DNA from: CAVRUH01 sp963822595 | GTDB lineage: Bacteria > Chlamydiota > Chlamydiia > Chlamydiales > Waddliaceae | Reading direction: 5' to 3' | DNA: 64,000 bases | NCBI GenBank assembly: GCA_963822595.1 | Contig: CAWGIG010000001.1 | Coordinates: forward strand, 248,001 to 312,000 | In this document: in pieces, positions 54,201-62,044 of the stretch | Layout: every line of letters begins with the position of its first letter | How positions within the stretch are numbered: the stretch's first letter is position 1 | Position numbers and translations under genes: made by a program | The notes under the pieces: model-generated | The model's database searches: none | Told to the model about the DNA's origin: nothing | Seen by the model: the letters and a program-made list of their open reading frames with translations, nothing else

Positions 54201-54815
54201 ATCTCCTTTCTGTTGCATTTTCCTCTGAAGTTCCACTGCTAGTCCTTGCGATACATCTAAAGGCAAATCGTATCCCAACATTTCTGTATATTTTTTTGCC
54301 ATTTCTTGAAATTCAGGTTCGATGTCTCCCATATCCATAGGTTGAACATCTTTGTCTTCTAATTTTGAAATCAGACGATTTGCTAAATTTAATATTTCAG
54401 TACCCGATTGTTTTTTAAGAGCTCTTTTTTTTCCCAAAATCTGATAAATTTCAAATAATTGACTACTCACACGTCCCGATTTTTTTACAGCAACATCTTC
54501 GATCTCGCTATATTGGGATTTCGATAATTTGATTCCTGCTTCTTGCTCTTCGAGGACCTCGGGCTCTCGCGTCAAACCGTGCTCTTCTAATTGCTTATCC
54601 GTTAAATCTTCAAAAACATTTTGAAGAAACTCACGATAGGCAAGAACTCCACCCACAAAAGCATCTCTTCTTGAAATTGTTATGACCGCATCTTCGTGTT
54701 TGAGTTGCTTCACGCTGCGACCGGAAAGCTCCGGCGATTTATCCCTTCCACGCTTACCTGTAGATGGATCTTCTTGTACTTCAATATTTGTATCATAAGT
54801 GACAGGACCGATCAT
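51285..54815 (-). CDS. Very large unknown protein (about 1176 aa), possible cysteine protease
   Basis: The start MIGPVTYD at 54815 has a GGAGG site 6 bp upstream; a longer frame starting at 54857 lacks one. No signal peptide or membrane segment. Residues 21-41 are basic and bipartite (KRGRDKSPE, then KQLK). Around 397-403 is Q-A-R-A-G-T-C-F: the spacing Q-x5-C equals that of papain-type proteases (oxyanion Gln and catalytic Cys). A His candidate is in SPVHAFLLTPHE and an Asn/Trp candidate in DNYVAWKNG, both C-terminal. No family is recognised with certainty. It is divergent from the ClpB-like gene and the two share a leader motif. Confidence 0.7.
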   Translation of the reverse strand: MIGPVTYDTNIEVQEDPSTGKRGRDKSPELSGRSVKQLKHEDAVITISRRDAFVGGVLAYREFLQNVFEDLTDKQLEEHGLTREPEVLEEQEAGIKLSKSQYSEIEDVAVKKSGRVSSQLFEIYQILGKKRALKKQSGTEILNLANRLISKLEDKDVQPMDMGDIEPEFQEMAKKYTEMLGYDLPLDVSQGLAVELQRKMQQKGDGEEADPREKMEDLVSAQLGCLLLIASRDFANAALIAKLEDDDEIIDALADGVEAILEPIRLKILEKGEEFRAYSIQSPDEALFHQFSIELADLLLLDSGSINFGIIQDSVEYLMPEYFKDLTAVNTLHIVLEILEDTSELWKIISQCKPPHRDNLPGNLAVRVTLGLLPNEEITRRHAQLTVLSAFLGHFRQARAGTCFTTAPLIDVLFHHPDMFLSDMADLVEKGCITRMVLSEKREFPFQTTSSKDFLSTLITADNGGRILSTQKYELRVGEDSGWEGPYEDSFLYEAPGVLAVCKTLNINDPVSAVMQAMEALKVPFTPKQLIQEFAKIAFELQNEGFAFRSRPKYSIEELVNRGTYAFCSQTNHPLHRAYEQAVVSSVKYLGSKYGLSIRPFQILEKYLEGKDKGYSVEFQTRFRRLLQELLQPLITRMRYRYNHNFDDDIALFDDGNHGVESTSCYGYELCDAGLPKDFEYSTDLYQRIKQDCSFILIDRNVDVSSSHSWKLANTGEKFIAFLQDVIMETAEEMKRRDKTHTALWDSVCQKMCEIVSKKTLQDKMAAEYFPKQKSKFEKNPYTFNYTPWKLKMGGDFDEVLQTFYGFTEAPSKIKEFNGNQREVLAKCISWIKNQPEEFKQEFEDPRSQFLITSPVHAFLLTPHEASFRNAWESDMSSIDYIQNHVINPGLKIANSFVPVHAKRALVDYVANNDWAVRELEHHDFERQQLTDFSKQKFDEFLSEEDIENVPPQELLNTLWSVVVHSRAADPIIGTRNNDWERKCKLALQHKMDQVYTKYGDWKERLIDFARNRKDTIALSEKAVRRFKAKMQEKIEGNISYKDFRAAVLEEAYNQHCQDLCNKDSKWKENFCENFDTKIFKTMSGRKQKQLIGTGIVTHDPNWKREMNDYRIIWLVNPGTGNLEMCNYLPDLALVSFRGQKEWFPQGGEHGGWDFPDNYVAWKNGPLFNVKKLMAI

Positions 54816-54957
54816 AACAAACCTCCGTTTTGTGTATAGATTCTCGTGTATATCCAAATTTTAAATGATACGCAATGCAAATTTTAATTTACACAAAATG
54901 GTCTTGGAAATAAGATCCGGAATCGAAGCATACACAAAACTTAAAGGAGAGCCTAAG
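54816..54957. promoter_or_regulatory. Divergent promoter region with a shared leader motif
   Basis: 142 bp between the two start codons. ATACACAAAAC occurs on each strand just upstream of the ribosome site: minus strand at 54827-54837, plus strand at 54930-54940. Such symmetry suggests joint regulation or shared 5' ends. Confidence 0.55.
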
Positions 54958-56940
54958 ATGAATAATATCAATCCAAATTCTTCCAATCATGCCCCATTTT
55001 TTTTAGAGGAACTCGACGAGGATGGAAATCTCGCGGGATTCGTTGTCAATTCGAGTGACGATGAAGATTACGAAGAAAAACCCCACACAAATTTAAGGAG
55101 AAGAGAAAGAGCTCCGGAAGCTACCTCCCGCTATGAAGAAAAACGAAGAAAAGTAGAGGCTCAATTTGAAGAGGAAGTCGAAGAACTTAATCGCATTTCG
55201 CACGAATTGTGCACGGATGTCGCCAACTGCGTCGGTAAAAAAGTCATTGGTCGCATCCACGAGGCACACGAGCTTATCGAGATGATTGAGCTCCCCAAGG
55301 GAGGTATTCATCCTTTGCTGACAGGACAATTTGGAATTGGGAAGTGTTCGATTATTGAGTTGGCAGCCCTCTTTTACAAGACCATATACAAAGATCGTTA
55401 TCCCAATCGAGTCATCCACTGTATAGATTGTAATGAATTGTTGGCAAAGTTCAATAATTCTTCGGGTTCCGATGATGTTACAGATATGCTCGATACCGAG
55501 ATGGAAACATTTCGAGCCAGGAAAAATAAATTTCCCATCTTTTACTTCCGAGACATCGATAAATTACTCAAGATCGATCAAGTTCGAGATAAATTAACCT
55601 CTCATTTAAACAAGCCGCGCCCCTTTATTGCTTCGATTTCTAAATCACAAACGGAAGAAGCAGGCATGCAAACCGTCCAATGGCTAGTTCCTCACAACTT
55701 TAAACCGCTTGAAGTCACTGAAAGTTCTCTAGAAGATGTCGAAAAAATCGTCACCAACCATCTCCTAGAAAATCCTATCAACCCACAAATCGAATTCACA
55801 AAGAAAGGAATCGAACTCGCTGTTAAACTCGCTGACAAATATGAGAGAGTCCACCCCTTCCCAAGAAAAGCTATAAATCTCATCCAACAATGTGCCAATC
55901 GCGCACTATTCCAAAATGGAAATTCGCCTGGAAAAATTGTTATCACTTCGAATGTTGTTGCTCGATTCATGAGCGGACAAACGGGCATTGACGCAGAAGA
56001 TTTATTGGATGAATCGGTCTTTGACAAACAAAGATTAATTTCACGTATTCAAAAAGAGGTTGTCGGTCAAGACCATGCTTTGGAATCAATTTGTCAAAGG
56101 GTTGCAAGTTACAAACAAGGACTTCTTCCTTCAAATAAGCCCTGGGGAGTTTTCTTACTTATTGGCCCCACAGGTGTCGGTAAAACATCATTAGCAAGAA
56201 TGCTGGCAAAGCAATTATTCCGCGATGAAACTGCCATGCTACGACTTGACGGCTCGGAATTCCGAGAATCTCATACTACCTCTAGGCTCATTGGAGCTCC
56301 CCCGGGATATGAAGGTCACGAGGCCGGAGGACAATTCACAGAAGCTATGAAAAAGAATCCCCATCGTGTTGTCCTTTTTGACGAAGTTGAAAAAGCCCAT
56401 GATGAAGTACGCATGTTGTTTCTACAGGTATTCAGAGACGGGATTCTTACAGACCGCCGCGGATTCACCGTCGATTGCAGCAAGTCTTTATTTATCATTA
56501 CATCGAATTTAGGATCTGATGAGCTTTTTAAACTATGTGCTAAAAAGGAATTAAATCCCGAAGAAGTCAAACATGAAATAATGCCGATTCTTTCAAAAGA
56601 GCTTCGTCCGGAGTTCCTCGGCCGCTGTACAGACGTTATTCCTTTTGCACCGTTGAAGAAGGAACACATCCCCGGCGTTGTAAATGTTCAGCTTGATAGG
56701 ATTAAAACTCGACTCGCTAAACAAACCAAAATCAATCTCCATTGGACCGAAGCCCTTGTAAAACACTTTCAAAACCAGAAGTATGATCCAAGATTGGGCA
56801 TGAGTAAATTTTGCGAAAGCATTGATGAAACGATCACAAATTACCTGCAAATAACCAGTTCCCACATTAAAAAACCGCTAAGCGGAAACATCACTCTCGA
56901 CGTGAAAGATGGGAACATTGTTGTGAGGAAAGGGAAATAA
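54958..56940 (+). CDS. ClpB-like AAA+ protein with a degenerate first ATPase domain
   Basis: 660 residues starting at 54958 (AAGGAGAG site). It lacks the Clp N-domain; instead there is an acidic then basic leader (SSDDEDYEEK, then RRRERAP and EKRRK at 47-65). NBD1 is damaged: Walker A GQFGIGKC has Cys for Thr/Ser (Cys130) and Walker B FYFRDID lacks the Glu. NBD2 is normal: GPTGVGKT (403-410), VVLFDEVEKA (471-480), TSNLGSDELF and RPEFLGRCTD. Clp proteins unfold other proteins. It is additional to any housekeeping ClpB. It is followed by the exonuclease gene 81 bp later. Confidence 0.85.
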   Translation: MNNINPNSSNHAPFFLEELDEDGNLAGFVVNSSDDEDYEEKPHTNLRRRERAPEATSRYEEKRRKVEAQFEEEVEELNRISHELCTDVANCVGKKVIGRIHEAHELIEMIELPKGGIHPLLTGQFGIGKCSIIELAALFYKTIYKDRYPNRVIHCIDCNELLAKFNNSSGSDDVTDMLDTEMETFRARKNKFPIFYFRDIDKLLKIDQVRDKLTSHLNKPRPFIASISKSQTEEAGMQTVQWLVPHNFKPLEVTESSLEDVEKIVTNHLLENPINPQIEFTKKGIELAVKLADKYERVHPFPRKAINLIQQCANRALFQNGNSPGKIVITSNVVARFMSGQTGIDAEDLLDESVFDKQRLISRIQKEVVGQDHALESICQRVASYKQGLLPSNKPWGVFLLIGPTGVGKTSLARMLAKQLFRDETAMLRLDGSEFRESHTTSRLIGAPPGYEGHEAGGQFTEAMKKNPHRVVLFDEVEKAHDEVRMLFLQVFRDGILTDRRGFTVDCSKSLFIITSNLGSDELFKLCAKKELNPEEVKHEIMPILSKELRPEFLGRCTDVIPFAPLKKEHIPGVVNVQLDRIKTRLAKQTKINLHWTEALVKHFQNQKYDPRLGMSKFCESIDETITNYLQITSSHIKKPLSGNITLDVKDGNIVVRKGK

Positions 56941-56978
56941 TTTTTTTTGATTTTTTTATCAAATGCAATTTTTAATTA

Positions 56979-56993
56979 TGTCCAATTTGGACA
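56979..56993. promoter_or_regulatory. Perfect 15-bp palindrome TGTCCAATTTGGACA, possible operator
   Basis: Arms TGTCCAA and TTGGACA around a central T, in the 81 bp before the exonuclease gene, just after a T-rich tract that may terminate the ClpB-like transcript. A dimeric regulator could bind here. No other copy noticed. Confidence 0.4.
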
Positions 56994-57021
56994 AAACATT
57001 TTTTTACCGAGGAGGTAATTT

Positions 57022-58581
57022 ATGATTAGCGCCAATAATGCCATGCTACCGCGTCTGTTTTATATAGATGTGGAAGTTGATAGTGTTCCGAGAGCAAGAG
57101 GAGAACCCTTGCAAAGCATCACGCAAATTGCAGTATGTGATCCTAGCCGTCCGGAAAATGAACGTTATTTCGTAAAGTTTGTACAACCGAATAAGCTTGT
57201 GAGTCAAAAAAGTAAGGCGCACGAAGGATCTGCGAAGACAGCAAAAAAATTCAAACACGTTTGGGAAAAATTAGAAAATTGGGTAAACAGCAGACTAGAT
57301 GGGAACCGTCAAGCTCTTTTCGTTGGACATAACATCTATGCTCATGACTGGAAAATATTAGGGAACGAATGCACACGTATTGGTAAGGCACTTCCCAAAT
57401 TCTGGAAGCCATTTGATACGCTCTATCTTGCAGGGATGCTTTATGGTAAAGGAGGAAACAGCCAGGTTGAATTATGCCACCGTCTTGGAGTGGAAGTTCT
57501 AAAAGCTCATGATGCGTTGAATGATGTAAAAATGCTCGAGGGAGTATTTAAGGCTATGGTCGGCGATGCTAAGATGGACAAAGTTCTTAAGGCCGCAATA
57601 TTACCACCTGAAGATCATCCTGTAGTATCTGTTGCCAAGATCATCGATAAGCATAAACAAGCCGTTCTTATCTTCTACGACTTTGAAACAACGGGACTTT
57701 TTGCAGACAAAAAAAATCCCGACAGACCTAATCCGCGTGCTGTCGAACTTGCAGCTTATATTCCATCCATTAACAAATCATTTAGCACACTTATCAATCC
57801 CGGCATACCGATCCCTGAAGAAGCGATGAATATTCACGGAATCACGAATGAAATGGTTCAAGGACAACCTAACTTCAAAGCTGCCTGGCTTGCTTTTGAG
57901 GACTTTATTAATACTCAAGTTGGCGCTACGGCAAACAAGGTGAACGTTCTAATTGGCCATAACGTATGGGGTTATGACGATAAGGTTGCCCAAGCTGAAC
58001 GTGAAAGAACCAACACACCTATAAAAACTTATAAGTCCTTAGACACGCTTGCCGTGGCAAGGGTCATGTGTAAAGGGGGAAAAAGAATGTCGCATAAATT
58101 GCAAGATTGGAGGGTACGTCTTGGCATAGAAGAAAATCAAGCTCACAGAGCCGCCGGGGACGTGATGGTCAACGCTCAAGTATGGGCAAAATGGGTTGAG
58201 GGAATTCCTCAAAAAGATCTCAACAAGGCAATACTTTCAGGACATCCCGCTAAGGGAGTGGCTTTACTCATCAGCGAAAAAGGCGCTTTTAATCCCAACG
58301 ATTATAAAGATGAGAAGAACTCCGTTGGTAAAAGAGAAAGAGAAGAACCTGAAGTGGAATTTTCTGACAAAAAGCAAAAAGAAGAACTTGATGATGTTGT
58401 TGAAGTGAAGCAAGAAGTGAAAAAAGCTAAAGTTAAAAAAGTAAAGCAAGAGGTTCTGGTAATGGAGCCTGTGGCTCCTGTAATTATCCAGCAGCCCGCG
58501 GTAATCGAAAGTGAACTCATGGAGGATGATCAAGAATCTGAATTCGAATTTGTGTTCAACTCAAATATGGAGATTGAGTAA
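57022..58581 (+). CDS. Tandem DEDDh (DnaQ-like) exonuclease with basic/acidic tail
   Basis: 519 residues. Domain 1 (about 10-185) has D16/E18 in YIDVEVDS, D109 in HNIYAHDW, H163 and D168 in AHDALND. Domain 2 (about 213-390) has DFETTG (D220, E222), D319 in HNVWGYDD, H375 and D380 in AHRAAGD. Both carry the complete set for 3'-5' exonuclease activity on DNA or RNA. The tail (430-519) alternates Lys-rich and acidic stretches, with KREREEPE and KKQK at 437-453. GAGGAGG before the ATG is strong. It is on the same strand as the ClpB-like gene, next to it. Confidence 0.88.
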   Translation: MISANNAMLPRLFYIDVEVDSVPRARGEPLQSITQIAVCDPSRPENERYFVKFVQPNKLVSQKSKAHEGSAKTAKKFKHVWEKLENWVNSRLDGNRQALFVGHNIYAHDWKILGNECTRIGKALPKFWKPFDTLYLAGMLYGKGGNSQVELCHRLGVEVLKAHDALNDVKMLEGVFKAMVGDAKMDKVLKAAILPPEDHPVVSVAKIIDKHKQAVLIFYDFETTGLFADKKNPDRPNPRAVELAAYIPSINKSFSTLINPGIPIPEEAMNIHGITNEMVQGQPNFKAAWLAFEDFINTQVGATANKVNVLIGHNVWGYDDKVAQAERERTNTPIKTYKSLDTLAVARVMCKGGKRMSHKLQDWRVRLGIEENQAHRAAGDVMVNAQVWAKWVEGIPQKDLNKAILSGHPAKGVALLISEKGAFNPNDYKDEKNSVGKREREEPEVEFSDKKQKEELDDVVEVKQEVKKAKVKKVKQEVLVMEPVAPVIIQQPAVIESELMEDDQESEFEFVFNSNMEIE

Positions 58582-58593
58582 TCATAAAAATGG

Positions 58594-58619
58594 TGCTCGG
58601 CGTGGAGACACGCCGAGCA
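58594..58619. terminator. Hairpin between convergent genes
   Basis: TGCTCGGCGTG / CACGCCGAGCA, 11-bp perfect stem, GAGA loop. It lies between the exonuclease gene end and the minus-strand membrane gene end and can end both. Confidence 0.8.
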
Positions 58620-58624
58620 ACTTA

Positions 58625-59278
58625 CTATACTTGAACGGTTTTTTCTCTGAGCTTGTACTCAATTCCCTTTATAATGGCACTTCTACCAGCTAAAAGATCT
58701 TTAATAGGCTGAATTGCTTCGGTATTAGCATCTGGTTGCGGGAATAAAGGTAATACTGCAACACCACCAACTTTATTTAGATGACAACTCCAAAAAGCAT
58801 GTTCTCCACTCTGATTAACGTCTTTATCTATATCAAGATGAGTTTTGGTTCCATCTTTAGCATCTAACGGGATCACTAAGCTATGCATTAATATATCACC
58901 TGTACGTACTACAGCTATCCAACAAGGTTCATCAAATTGCTCAATATTACTGGGATCACCCCATGGAATATTTTCGAGTTCTATCTTTGCCCCATTGAAT
59001 ATGGGTGACAAAGCTTGTTTTGAAATCATTTTAATAATGTCTTTTGGCTCTGAAAAGGCAACGAAAGCGCCTGCGATAATTGTGTAGGGAAAGGCTGCTA
59101 TTAAAATAATTCCAACCAAGAATCGTTGCCACACTCTTAGAATAGAAGAATCTTCATTCGATATTAATTTGTTACGATCGGTGAAATGTCTTCCGCCTAA
59201 AACGCCTCGCAAGGGTTTTGTAAATAATTCAAACTTTGTTTCATTACCAATAGAATCTAAACGTCCACTGAAATCCAT
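58625..59278 (-). CDS. Hypothetical protein with one membrane segment, 217 aa
   Basis: A single strong hydrophobic helix at about 49-76 (WQRFLVGIILIAAFPYTIIA) separates a short N-terminus from a larger C-terminal domain with beta-rich sequence (CWIAVVRTGDILMHSLVIPL, HAFWSCHLNKVGGVAVLPL). Family not recognised. It could be a chlamydial inclusion- or inner-membrane protein. Confidence 0.72.
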   Translation of the reverse strand: MDFSGRLDSIGNETKFELFTKPLRGVLGGRHFTDRNKLISNEDSSILRVWQRFLVGIILIAAFPYTIIAGAFVAFSEPKDIIKMISKQALSPIFNGAKIELENIPWGDPSNIEQFDEPCWIAVVRTGDILMHSLVIPLDAKDGTKTHLDIDKDVNQSGEHAFWSCHLNKVGGVAVLPLFPQPDANTEAIQPIKDLLAGRSAIIKGIEYKLREKTVQV

Positions 59279-59307
59279 ATACTAAACCTTATTTTTTTAA
59301 GTTATGG

Positions 59308-59336
59308 TAGTCTCGACGTGGGGACACGTCGAGCTA
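59308..59336 (-). terminator. Hairpin after the ankyrin gene
   Basis: CTCGACGTG / CACGTCGAG with a GGGA loop, extended by TAG/CTA. It resembles the hairpin at 58594-58619 in sequence. It lies between the ankyrin gene stop and the start of the next minus-strand gene. Confidence 0.65.
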
Positions 59337-59354
59337 CATACCGATATAATTTAA

Positions 59355-60152
59355 TTAATTTATGATGCAACTATCCTCTCGGGCTTGTGTTTCTTCCTTC
59401 GAAACGAACAAATTATTCTTTCCCATGAGGTATTTTCCAAGATTTGGTGTTAGAACTAACATACTGCAAATAGATTCATCGTATTTGATTTTGAAAGCTT
59501 TTTTTCCGTCATACTCCAATTCCACAACTGTAAACAACACCTTGAGCTCATAATTGTTTGTAGCGGCTTCCGCGGATCTACTTAGCATTACCTTGGCAGT
59601 GTCTCCAAAATTAGGGCCAAAAGCTAAAGTTCCCTCAAAGTTTTCCATCCAAATATCAGGGAATCCAAGACCACCCCCTATCTTTCGACAGACCTTTCTA
59701 TCCAATGTGCACTCCACTGTTCTTTCAGAAATGGCCTTGGAAAGGGCGTTATTCTTTTCGATTAAAGTGATGATTTGCGGATTATTTTTTATTCGAGCTA
59801 CTCTTTCGGCTGTTTCCCCATTACTATTCTCAATATTAGAATGCGCACCAGATTCTAAAAGTACTCGAGTACAAACTTCGCATCCTTTATCAACAGCTTT
59901 ATGCAAAAGAGTGTAACTAGGAGATGTGTTACCAACATAATTACATACGGCATTGATATCGTCTAATTTTTTGACTCTTTCTTCCAAACCGGCATGGTCG
60001 CCCTTCTTTATTGCTTTTTCAATTTTGAAAAAATTTCTTATCAAATGTTCATCGCCTAAATATACCCCAGCGCCATTATGGGCTAAATTTTCACCTTTTC
60101 TAGGATATTGGCTCTCGATATAACATGATGCATCGACACTATAAATACTCAT
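59355..60152 (-). CDS. Ankyrin-repeat protein
   Basis: 265 residues from the ATG at 60152 (AAGGAG upstream; an earlier TTG is less likely). Two ankyrin-like repeats lie at about 77-132 (SYTLLHKAVDKGCEVCTRVL, LESGAHSNIENSNGETAERV). The C-terminal half (FPDIWMENFEGTLAFG and on) is beta-rich and unknown. It ends in SCIIN. No signal peptide; ankyrin proteins of intracellular bacteria are often injected into the host. Confidence 0.82.
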   Translation of the reverse strand: MSIYSVDASCYIESQYPRKGENLAHNGAGVYLGDEHLIRNFFKIEKAIKKGDHAGLEERVKKLDDINAVCNYVGNTSPSYTLLHKAVDKGCEVCTRVLLESGAHSNIENSNGETAERVARIKNNPQIITLIEKNNALSKAISERTVECTLDRKVCRKIGGGLGFPDIWMENFEGTLAFGPNFGDTAKVMLSRSAEAATNNYELKVLFTVVELEYDGKKAFKIKYDESICSMLVLTPNLGKYLMGKNNLFVSKEETQAREDSCIIN

Positions 60153-60325
60153 AAACAAAACTCCTTAATTAATTTTATAATTCTAATATATTTTATAAAA
60201 TATTACCAAAATAGCGAATTTTAGGGCAAGGCTATTGTTTTTAAAAGTTTCTTTAAAAATAATATTGCATTTGGATCATTTTTACGATATAATTGCTTTT
60301 TTAAAATAATAATAAATAAAATCAT

Positions 60326-62044
60326 ATGAACTATCCTGAAAGCTGCCCTGATTATTATGAAAAAAGGTTTAATTCTGCTACGTACGCTGCATTACTCCAA
60401 AATTTAAGTAATATAGGACCTAACACAAGACTTTGCGTCACCGATAGAGGCTTAGAAACCACCAGTAGGATAAAAGCTATTTGGGAAGGAATAAAAGGAT
60501 GGTTTGGCTTAGACAATGCAGTAAAGTTGGAGAAACTTCAGGCTGAATGGCTTAAGTTTTTACACTATGGTTTGGTAAAGGGGTATTTTCATGATCCTGC
60601 TATACTTCAATCATTACAGACAATCAACTCTAAGGCAAATTATTATTTGCAAAACACAAATTTAAATATCACAGTTCGGACGATTATTTCACCCGGTACC
60701 CTAGATGAAAAAATCGATAGAGTCCGCATACAGCTCATCGAGTATTGTAATAAACACTATAAACAGCTCGAACCTTCCTTTTGGAACTCATTAATTGCCA
60801 AAACAACCCTGCTATCCTTTCCAACCAAAGACGATTTTGGAATTACGTACATTTCGATGGCTTATGCAGAAACGGAACAATATAACTTATGGAAAAAATT
60901 TGAATATCTTCATAAGGCTACGAGTTCAAAATTTCCAATGAATGAATATTATTCCCAGCAGTTGGGTGATTGCTTAAACCAGGCTATTCGAAATTACGAC
61001 TTACCAACAACCCCGCTTATTGATTCAGCTAGAAAAATTTGTTTACGTCTCGCCAAGAGAGAATACATAAGAAACCGCCCGAAGACCGCCCTAGACTATC
61101 TTGATAAAGCAATAAAACTCAGTGAAGATCATCTTGAAGCCCATTACTCCTATATTAAGTTTATCAGCTTAGCTGAAGCATTAAAATATTCTGAAGCAGA
61201 AAAAATGGTAAATGACCTTCCTGAAATGCCCGAAAATAAGTTAGATCTAAGCTCTCGTTTTACTGATGCGTTAGTAATTATCGGTGATTCAAAATTAAGT
61301 TATGCTAAATCCAAAAGGGCGACTTTCGTTAGTTATATCAGTTTGGGTTATATTGACCAACGAAAGACCTACTCTTCCCAAGCACTCGATTATTACAAAA
61401 AAGCCTTTGATTCCTCTGAAGAGAAACAGGGGAAGGATGTACTTAAAAAATTATGTCAACATCTAGACGACATACGTGGAACAGCTTTAAATTTAGAAGA
61501 TTTTCAAAAAGATGCTTTTGAACTTGGCTTAGGTTGTTACGAAAAAAGTGAGTGGGAGAATGCTGCCTACTTCTTTCTTCTCAGTATGAAGTGTTTTTCC
61601 TCAGAAGAATTATCCTCCTTTGCACCAGCGGGGGATATTAGAACTCGATTTGCGCAATCCATTGCAAATATGGTTAAAGAAGAAAAAATCAACGAAAATT
61701 CTTTAAATCTATTAAATCAAGCTATTCAACATCATCAACAATTTGATGAAGAAAATATTGAAGAATTCATAAATGCCGAGGGCAAAAACTTTCTTAATGA
61801 CCAAGGAGCTTGTCTTTACTTCCTTAAGGGAAAAGTCATGCAGAAATTAGGGGGCTACCCCAAATCGGACATCCTAGAAGCTTTTGACACCGCATGCAAG
61901 TTGGCACCGGAAAACCCTTGGGGGGCCTGGGCCTATTTTGCAAAGGATGATCAAAGGTCTGCTAAAGATAATGATGAGGTTCTTATCGCCTATTCAGAAA
62001 AACTGGCTATTGAATGGGGTGCAGCTCGTGAAATCCCTCTGTAA
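60326..62044 (+). CDS. TPR-like helical protein, 572 aa
   Basis: All helical. TPR-like units are clear in the middle and C-terminal parts: KTALDYLDKAIKLSEDHLEA, QALDYYKKAFDSSEE, FELGLGCYEKSEWENAAYFF, DILEAFDTACKLAPENPWGA. The N-terminus (MNYPESCPDYYEKRFNSATY) is unrecognised. It probably is a protein scaffold or effector. It overlaps the convergent gene by 38 bp, which is unusual in length. Confidence 0.8.
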   Translation: MNYPESCPDYYEKRFNSATYAALLQNLSNIGPNTRLCVTDRGLETTSRIKAIWEGIKGWFGLDNAVKLEKLQAEWLKFLHYGLVKGYFHDPAILQSLQTINSKANYYLQNTNLNITVRTIISPGTLDEKIDRVRIQLIEYCNKHYKQLEPSFWNSLIAKTTLLSFPTKDDFGITYISMAYAETEQYNLWKKFEYLHKATSSKFPMNEYYSQQLGDCLNQAIRNYDLPTTPLIDSARKICLRLAKREYIRNRPKTALDYLDKAIKLSEDHLEAHYSYIKFISLAEALKYSEAEKMVNDLPEMPENKLDLSSRFTDALVIIGDSKLSYAKSKRATFVSYISLGYIDQRKTYSSQALDYYKKAFDSSEEKQGKDVLKKLCQHLDDIRGTALNLEDFQKDAFELGLGCYEKSEWENAAYFFLLSMKCFSSEELSSFAPAGDIRTRFAQSIANMVKEEKINENSLNLLNQAIQHHQQFDEENIEEFINAEGKNFLNDQGACLYFLKGKVMQKLGGYPKSDILEAFDTACKLAPENPWGAWAYFAKDDQRSAKDNDEVLIAYSEKLAIEWGAAREIPL

